Assembly: GCA_022496205.1 (NCBI GenBank)
Contig: WTXD01000021.1
Coordinates: 1 to 64,000 of the forward strand
Direction of reading: 5' to 3'
Length of the DNA stretch: 64,000 nt
DNA from: Gloeopeniophorella convolvens
Lineage: Eukaryota > Basidiomycota > Agaricomycetes > Russulales
Shown here: piece after piece, positions 56,980 through 64,000 of the stretch
Position numbering within the stretch: the first letter of the stretch is position 1
How the letters are laid out: each line of letters starts with the position of its first letter
Notes under the pieces: generated by a model
Databases searched by the model: none
What the model was told of the DNA's origin: nothing
Seen by the model: the letters and a program-made list of their open reading frames with translations, nothing else
Position numbers and translations under genes: made by a program

Positions 56980-57483
56980 ATGGCATCCGCTTACTATGAG
57001 TTCTATCGTGGCTCCTCGTACGTCCCTTTCTCCCTGTGCCCTACAGTTACAGCAAACACCGCTGTCCGATAGCATCGGAATGGCCCTCACAGACTCTCTC
57101 GATGAACTCATCACAAGCGGCGCCATTACCCTCAGCTCGCAATGAAGGTTCTGCAGCAGGTGCCCTCTGCCAGCTTGCACTGCGGGTGCCACAGCGATAT
57201 ATAACCTTTGCTTTCAGTTTGACAAGTCTCTTGCGGACACCATGGTCAAGCAGGTCAAGACCAAGACCACCCTGAAGGTATGCCGTCCAACCGTATGCGC
57301 ACGCTCACACCCTCGAACGGCGAGCAGGGCCACCTCCACACTTATCGCCTGTGCGACGACGTGTGGACTTTCCTCGTGAAAAACGCCTCGTTTAAAATGG
57401 AGTCGAACGACATGGTCACGGCCCCCAAGATCAAAATCATTGCATGTAAGAACGGAGACGCCATCGAAGCTGGAAAGAAATAG
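56980..57483 (+). CDS. TOA2: TFIIA gamma (small) subunit, with an apparent 1-base deletion
   Basis: Exons 56980-57017, 57073-57159, 57218-57277 and 57328-57483. They read [32 protein letters not shown], then (after a frame change) [29 protein letters not shown] and [20 protein letters not shown] to the end at DAIEAGKK. This is the TFIIA gamma sequence, an essential general transcription factor subunit that pairs with TFIIA alpha/beta and binds TBP-TATA. The exon lengths sum to 341 bases, one short of 114 codons. The missing base is in the CCC run at 57129-57131, where the family would read ...ITPQLAMK. As the gene is essential, a sequencing or assembly error is the likelier reason; a true mutation would require a second copy elsewhere. 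Confidence 0.85.
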
Positions 57484-58005
57484 AACTGCAGGCGCTCCGG
57501 CTTGCGCCGTGCCCTTTGCCGCCCGTGAGCGATGGCCAGCGTCTCGAGTGTCCAGTAACTTTGCTATACCGTACAGCCATGTATTCGCGCACGTCTTACC
57601 CTCTGCCCCTTTGCTCTGCCAATTGTATATATTAGCATCTCCTACCGGGCAGGTCATGGTATTGCACCCGACGCAACAGCGGTAGACCCATACAAGGCGA
57701 GCGGGGGCCGGCGATGGTGCCATGGAAGACGCCAACGGGCGGCGAAGGGCCTCGCAGGGCGGCTGAAGCAGGGTTAAGCAGGTTGATCGGACTGTGGCAC
57801 GGACGAGAGGGGAAATATAAAAGCGCGAGGGGCCAAGAACGACAGGCCGCGGGAAAGCGAAACGTGCGCGCGATTCTCGAACCAAGGTCATCTGCCCTGA
57901 TCAACTACTTCAGGCCGCTTCATTCCTCAAGGCCTCTCCCGCCTTCTCCCTCTTTACAAAACGTTTGCGCCCCCTACCCACCCTCTCCTCTTTCGTCTTG
58001 CCACC
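57484..58005. other. Intergenic between TFIIA gene and F-box gene
   Basis: About 520 bases of UTR and promoter sequence with no coding signal; the TATA box of the next gene is at 57816. Confidence 0.5.
57816..57822 (+). promoter_or_regulatory. TATA box upstream of the F-box gene
   Basis: TATAAAA, flanked by GGAAA and GCGCG, about 190 bases upstream of the ATG at 58006. It fits a TATA box followed by a leader of about 150 bases. Confidence 0.5.
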
Positions 58006-60452
58006 ATGTTTCTCAACGCATCTCCATGCGAGCCGCCGACCGCCTCTTCTCTCGCCGACGCCCGCCGTCTCCTTGACGAGAGTCACGCGTCTCTCGGCGA
58101 CCTCGACCGCAAGATCGAAGCCGCCGAGGCCCAGCTCGCCCAGATAGTCGCAGAGTCCCGGTGCGCCATCCAGCAGCTCCAGCGCGACCGCACGGCGCTC
58201 GAGGAGAAGATCACCCAAACCCGCGCGTACATGTCACCCATCCGGAGGCTCCCTAGCGAACTACTTCGTCACATCTTTATCATAAATTTCGAAGAGTATC
58301 CGTGCTGTGCATGGATCCTCTCGTCCGTCTGCTCGCGGTGGAGACGCCTCGCGCTCTCCATGCCAAAATTATGGTCAAAGGTGTGCTATACTCTTTCACT
58401 GTGCCTTCCTCCTGGTCTCCCTCGTGGGAGCTTCATGGGCCAAGCTTGGGCATCTCTAGAACATCTCCGCTCCTTTCCCCACTGAGCCTGCCCCTTCCGT
58501 TAACGTTACCGCGCCGCCGCCCCGAGCGTCGCCGCTGGGCCTGACGGCGGTCCTCCTACGGGTTGAAAGCGATTTTGTAGCGGGGCGGGTCGAGTGCTCG
58601 TGTCGGGTGCACCGATCCGCGAGGTGTGTGCCACTCGGCTGCCGTCTGCGAGCGGAGAACGACATCTCGGCTCCGGATCGGGTGCGCCCCTGGACATGGT
58701 CGAGCTGCCTGTTTGGCACCGGCTTCTGTCCGGATGCAGTAATGGCACATCCACGAACATGCGCAGAGCATGTTTGTCTCGTGCCCCTCGCCGTGCACCA
58801 GGCTCCCTTGCGGGAAAACCTCCCCCTTCCTTCTATTCACTCTCCTCATGTTTTTGGCGTGGTCTTGCGTGCGCCTGCCTGCCCGCAGATTCTCCGTTAC
58901 TGACTCTACCCTCTTATAGATACGTTTGGTCACAACGCCCAACACATCTGCAGACACCATCCGCCTCTGGCTCGAGCGGTCGGGCAGTCGAACCCCCCTC
59001 GACATCGAGATTTTCTTGCATGTACCGGACACCGCAGCCAGTACCCCCCTCTCCCGGTCACGCGCGCGGTCGCCGTCCCAGTGGCCCACTTTCCTGTCGA
59101 ACAACGCGACCACAACTACCCACTATGTACAAATTCAGGCCTCGCAGCCCACCACTTCTATCCAAATTATTCCGCCCACACCCCCATTGTTCTCCCACAT
59201 TCACCACCGCATTATGACTGGCCCGGCAACCTCACCCCCCCGCCACCGCACTCGTCTCACTCGTCGACATTAACACCGAACAACCAATCGCGGGCCAGTT
59301 CCCACTGGGGCCATATTGCTATCTACTACCTGGTCGAACAGATGCACAGATGGGAACGATTCGTGTTCCGATTTGACCGACAGTTCCCGTCGTGGCAGGC
59401 GCTCAAGTCGGTTTCTGGTGCGTCTAGCCTTCTCAACATCTGATCCAACCGGGTGATATTGATGAACGCGTGACATGGAAGGGCCCGCGCCTCTGCTCAA
59501 GGAATTCGAAGTTTCTTGCGCAGAACCCATGTATCATGGGGAATGGCCCTGGCTTCCGAGCGCCAGCGCAAACGCTGAGGTGGTCCTGCCAAAGCTGGAG
59601 ACGCTCACCCTGCAATACACCCCGTTCAAGTGGTCGTCGCCGATGCTGCGCATGAACCTGCGATCGCTCAACCTTAGGACGGTGCCCACGACGAGCATCC
59701 CGGTCGACCGTGTCCTGCACATCGTGTCGAACAACAAGGCGCTCGAGGACCTCTCGTTGCACGTCACGACAGTGCTCAACCCCGTGCTGCCGCTGTCGCA
59801 GACGACGCTGCCGGACCTCAAGACGCTCAGCATCGGCGGGCACTATCTCATGGCGTCTCTCGTCGACTCGCTCATCACACCGAGCCTGTGCAACCTCACG
59901 CTGAACATCGACGCGCGCGACCCGATCGACGATAGCATCTCGAACCTCGTCTCGCGCTCGAGCCACCCGGCGATCCACGCGCTCTCGATCGCGTACGGCA
60001 CGAACGGCCCGCCGTTCTACGGCGGCCTCGTCGCGTCGTGGGGCTTCCTGAACGACCTCAACCACCTGCGCACGCTGCAGGTCGGCGGTACGCCGCTCGA
60101 CCCGCTCTTCACGGTGCTCGGCGCGCCCGAGGAGGACGTGCCCGGCGTGATGTGCCCGTTCCTCGAGCACCTCGCGCTGCGTGGGTGCCCCGCGCACTCG
60201 GACGGCGTCACGAAGCTCGTGCAGATGGTCGACGCGCGCAACCCCGACGGCGGCGCACCGCCCGCCGCGGCAGCTGCGACGGCGCTCGGCGGGAGCACGG
60301 CGCCCGCGCACCTGCGGCGACTGGAGATGTACGAGTGCACGACGCTCGGGCAGGACGTGGTGGCGTGGCTGAAGAGCCGCATCGACGACGTGGCGTGTGT
60401 CGACCCCCCGTTCGAACGGTGCGAATATTCTGTTGTATGTCACTGGCCGTGA
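58006..60452 (+). CDS. F-box protein with leucine-rich C-terminal region
   Basis: The first exon (58006 to about 58380) has a short coiled coil (LDRKIEAAEAQLAQIVAESR) followed by MSPIRRLPSELLRHIFIIN and CCAWILSSVCSRWRRLAL, the F-box layout typical of agaricomycetes. Later exons give IRLVTTPNTSADTIRLWLERSG (from about 58920), HIAIYYLVEQMHRWERFVFRF (near 59310-59375), and a large last exon from 59481 (PLLKEFEVSCAEPMYHGEWP to CEYSVVCHWP) with leucine-rich-repeat-like segments (LETLTLQYTPF, LRSLNLRTVP, LEDLSLHVT, LKTLSIGGHYL, LRTLQVGG). F-box proteins recruit substrates to SCF ubiquitin ligases. The join between about 58381 and 58920 leaves a 540-base intron, long for this genome, and a frame change near 59150-59270 needs another intron; both are unresolved. 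Confidence 0.65.
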
Positions 60453-61872
60453 GCGGGTGTTGATTGCGTCCTGTCGCTTGCTTTTCGTGTGTAGGACACC
60501 CCACAGTCCTACTTATGCGTATTTATGAGCAAGCGGCGTTACCCTGGTGTCAGGTGAAAGCACGCGTGCGTGTGTGTACTGTAGCTGTCGTTATTGTTGT
60601 TATCGTTCTTCTTCGGTGTAGCACTTTTTCTTCGAGGGGGCCCGGGCCCGTGTTGTCTTGTGTATTCCTAGCCTCTATAATTATTTTTCCTGCGGTCCGA
60701 CTCGGAATACACCCCTCTGCGTGAGCGGCGATAGCATCTGTGTTATGATGACGAGCTTCGGTTATGTTCACCCCTGCGCGGGGGCACCGGGGACCTGAGG
60801 CGACAAGCACATGCTTTGAGAGCAGCAACTTCGCGTCGTCGTGACCTGTCGTGACCGAGCTTTTGTTAGTCAGTGCCCCCCGGGACGGCTGCGCCACACC
60901 TCGTAAGCTCGATACCCGGAGCCTTTGTCAGTCGACTGCTCGCAAGACTGCGGCGCAGGCTGACGCGTTGGTATGGGTGCAGCGCTTCCATGGCTGCCAA
61001 TGCACCACTTCACGTTCTAGCGGTTGCCAAGTCCAGAGGGCCAAGCGTGCATAACGTTGCTGGCACTCGCGGCGCTCAGTGCGGGCTCCGTCCAACTTCC
61101 GCACGAAGTTCAGCGGAGGGCGCTCAATCCCCGCGGGCCGCCTGCGTGTGGCCAGAAGAGGCCAGGCCAGACTGTGTGGCCGCAACTTTCGGGGTATTCC
61201 CGTCCTCGGCCGGCGGGAACATGGGGTCGCACGGTGAGCCGGGCGCCGAACGATGGCGGCAGCAAAGCGCTGTGGGCCGTAGGGCGTGAATTAAAGAGAC
61301 GCTGGGCATGGCCCGATAAGGCTGGGCTGCCGAGATAGCGTCATTTCATAGGCGATGATAAGCTCGGCGCGTGCACGAACTCGACGGCGGAGAAGCCCGG
61401 TTCCCCACACTCGACAGGGGCCTGCGGCGTCGCAGGTGCTTCGGTTATGGTAGGTCCGTTCCGAGGCAGAGCTGCGACAGAGCTGCGACGCGCAGGACGG
61501 TGAATGGAGCGCAGGAGATGGCGGTGGGCACTGGGCCAGCGACGGGGCAGCTGTGGCCTTAAGTCTGACTCGCGGTCCGTGCCGAGATGACAATGACGAG
61601 CAGCTGAAGCACGTTCGATGCACCTGCAAATAGCGGCAAACAGATTCAAGTAACGGGCGAGCGGCCATGCTAATTGCTTATTTCCGTCTGTTGAGCGGTT
61701 CGTACGTTTCGGCAACCGTGACTAACTTATATATCACCTCCATCTCTCCAAGGGTCTCGCTCCTTCTCTTCCACCATCAGCCCTGCCCTGCGCCCCTCAT
61801 CAACCCTGCCTTTCTGCCTCACATCTCCCGCCCAACATTTTACATCTCGCCCACTCTCCTCTCCCCAACCCC
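60453..61872. other. Intergenic, about 1.4 kb, nothing recognised
   Basis: Short frames occur on both strands but none has family features. The left part should hold the 3' UTR of the F-box gene; the right end has a TATA box for the next gene. Confidence 0.45.
61728..61734 (+). promoter_or_regulatory. TATA box upstream of the APH-like gene
   Basis: TATATAT, within ACTTATATATCACC, about 140 bases upstream of the ATG at 61873, followed by a C/T-rich leader, as usual in fungal promoters. Confidence 0.5.
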
Positions 61873-64000
61873 ATGATACATGACGGCTCTGCAATCGCAG
61901 AGGGTATGCCCTTTGATACCCCCAAGCCTTTGTTCTATCGGGCCCCATCCGCGTCAGACCTGGCGTCTGCCACCGCCCCCAAGCAACCTGTGATCGAGTG
62001 GGACTGGGATCGGGAGCATGAGGACCGCAGGCGCGAAGTGAAGGCTGATGCCGCCGTCCACGGTGCCCAGCCGTTCTACGTCGACCGGAGTCTTCTGAAG
62101 GACGTCGTCAGAGAAAAGATGGGCTGCCAAGTCGGCCGGATTACATTCCTAAGCTCAGGTGCGCGTTGCCCTGCCCCGATCTGTTGCTATCATTAACGAT
62201 GGGCGCCGGGTATGTAGGCACGTTTCATAAGGTGCCTCCCTCTGCACTTTCCGTTCATAGAAGTGTGCTGACTCCTCCCGCAGGCGTACTCCGTCACACT
62301 AATTGACGGCCGCGACGTCATTGCGCGTGTCGCCCGCCGGTTCATGCCGCGACGCAAGACGGAATCCGAGGTTGCGACGATGGAGTATATCCGCACGTTC
62401 ACTTCCATTCCCGTCCCGACAGTGTATTTTTACGACTCTAACCCATACAATCGGCTCGGTGGCGAATACATCATAATGTCAAAGGTGGGCGCACGCACCC
62501 TCTTCTTTTTGGCAATCACGTGATCTAATTGTCCTTTCAGGCCGAAGGTATCCCGTTGTCCACCGTATATCAGTATATGCCTCACAAAAGTCTCATGGCG
62601 CTGCTCAATAATCTTGCTTCAATCATCATACCTATATTTGCTCACCGGTTCTCAAGCATTGGTTCACTCTATACTGGTCCACCGACGCCAAGCCAACCTA
62701 TTGCCACTCCAGTCGCGTCAATTTGGCCCTCCTCAATACCCACTCCCACCGTGACATCCGCAACATTTAACTTCTCCTCCCCTCTAACTCCGACCCCAAC
62801 CGTCTCCATTCCCCGATTCCCCAGCCTTGTGTCTCCGACACACAAGTCTCCTGGAGAGTTTCATATCGGCCCCATCGTCTCATGGCCATTCTTCGGCTCG
62901 AACAGGGGTGACCTCACTCATCCGACAGAGATAGACCTTGGCCCGTGGAATGCGACTCGCGCGTACCTACAAGCTTGCGTAGAGCGCGAGGTTCAGGGCG
63001 TCATTCGTGAGAACGAGGGTAAAGCCGCGCCTCATCGGCTGCATCTCGACCCGGACGAGATTCATTCGTCCCGCCATCATCATCTTCAAGCCGTCCCAGA
63101 CGATCGCAGCGACGACAGTGACGAGTGGGATATCGAGGAGAGCGAGGAAGAGTGGGATGGGCCAGGTGATATGATGTACCGCGATTACCGGCGTCAGCAG
63201 CGCAGCACATTCCTAGTCGCACATCTCAACCAGCGGGAGCAAATCGTGCGCGAAGAGATGAACAGATGGACGCGGATGATGGAGAAGCTCATTGGTTTGA
63301 TCGAGGATCCCGGAGGAAAGCACGAGCAGTTCGGCTTGGATTTACACGATCTAAACTTGGAGAACATCTTTGTCGATGGCAAGGATCATACCAAGATCGT
63401 AAGTGCCAGCTCTTCTGCGAGTCGCTATAAGGCTCACCATCATTCCAGACGTGCATTATCGATTGGGAATCCACCACCACTCGCCCTCTCTGGCAATGCG
63501 CCCATCTTCCCGCCTTCCTCCAATCCAGCCCCTTCCTCGCGCGGCACTTCCGCAGCGCGGTTAAGCACCTCGGGGATCGCTCGGCACCAGTCTCGCAGCA
63601 AAAGCCGGGCGCCACCATGCGGTCACCCCACACGAACCTCGCAGCGCTCGCCGCCGAGTGGCTCCACTACGAGGCAATCGGCGGACACCTGCGGCACGCG
63701 CACCGGTGTGCCGAGTGGGACGGGTGGGAAGAGGGCCTCGTCGAGAGCATCCTCGGGCCCATGGATCAGGAGGAAGATTGGGTCCGCGAGGCGCGCGTCA
63801 TCGCAGCCTCCACAGCGCCCGATAGCGGCAGCGACGACGACGACGTTGGCGACGCCTGCCCAAGCGTCGACGACATCCTCAAGCCTCACGGCGTGCGGCG
63901 CAAGCGCCGCCCTGTCTCGCGCGTCACGGCCGAGGAGAAGGAGCGCGAGCGCCTGCTTGCGACGACGGGCGACGAGTGCGGCGGGCGCGGGGGTGAGTTG
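61873..64000 (+). CDS. Aminoglycoside-phosphotransferase-like kinase, partial
   Basis: Exons 61873-62158, a 14-base microexon 62218-62231 (GTFHK), 62284-62484, 62541-63398 and 63449-63992, where a GTGAGT donor lies just before the right edge; the gene continues outside. The N-lobe has VTLIDGRDVIARVARRF with a likely catalytic lysine replaced by Arg (IARVARR), and ESEVATMEYIRT. The C-lobe has LDLHDLNLENIFVDG (H-D-x4-N catalytic loop) and CIIDWESTTTRP (metal-binding Asp and Trp-Glu of APH-type kinases). A 240-residue Ser/Pro and acidic insert separates the two lobes. Fungal APH-domain proteins are abundant, with mostly unknown substrates. No resistance role can be inferred. The 3' coding part is acidic and Arg-rich. 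Confidence 0.8.

Noticed and set aside
59433..60443. A 336-codon minus-strand frame, Arg/Val/Glu-rich
   Set aside because: Antisense of the long last exon of the F-box gene, whose leucine-rich repeats are recognisable.
1..64000. CRISPR arrays, rRNA genes, tRNA genes
   Set aside because: The DNA is fungal nuclear, no spaced direct repeats were seen, and I found no stretch with both tRNA A- and B-box patterns in register. A covariance-model scan could still find a tRNA I missed.

Overview
The window is nuclear DNA of a filamentous basidiomycete, almost certainly an agaricomycete. Genes are split by many very short introns (mostly 42-60 bases, GT-AG). Several families typical of Agaricomycetes are present: DUF6533 membrane proteins, a seven-helix membrane family, F-box proteins with an N-terminal coiled coil, and a large 'NPMQ...SHIG / HTVLLG' repeat-like family. 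Coding regions are GC-rich, so long antisense shadow frames are common. I could run no searches; family names rest on motifs read by eye. Exon joins were checked by splice sites and reading frame.

Layout. 1-2.66 kb: 5' part of a decayed Ty3/gypsy-type LTR retrotransposon (minus strand), abutting and apparently truncating a multi-exon agaricomycete repeat-family gene (2.6-5.2 kb, minus), which is head to head with an unrecognised spliced gene (5.3-7.15 kb, plus). 7.5-13.1 kb: a tandem segmental duplication, each unit carrying a DUF6533 gene plus the 3' end of the neighbouring MOB-family gene; only the right-hand unit is joined to the complete MOB gene. 12.9-24.6 kb: ordinary genes: MOB4/phocein-like protein, amidase, an unknown serine-rich protein, a DUF7137-like membrane-anchored protein and an IKS1-like kinase. 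24.7-34.8 kb: three same-strand DUF4139/DUF4140 paralogues in different states (one in-frame stop, one intact with an FG/poly-Q linker, one frameshifted) with a third DUF6533 copy between the first two. 35-39.1 kb: a Ybp1/Ybp2-like gene and a seven-helix membrane protein. 41-43.9 kb: a 5'-truncated LINE with a poly(A) tail and a 13-bp target-site duplication.

44.2-64 kb is mostly conserved gene space: a protein with five identically spaced Cys/His modules, an NCS1-type permease, a Tea1-like kelch/coiled-coil protein, an NF-X1-type zinc-finger protein, the small subunit of TFIIA (with an apparent one-base deletion), an F-box protein, and an aminoglycoside-phosphotransferase-like protein that runs off the right edge.

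These genes do not form one pathway. Two clusters are paralogue arrays (DUF6533, DUF4139) shaped by duplication and transposition. The most unusual protein is the five-module Cys protein at 44.2-47.2 kb, whose phase-0 introns fall between modules 1 to 4. The DUF4139 array, where one paralogue has gained a nucleoporin-like FG linker while another has decayed, is also notable.
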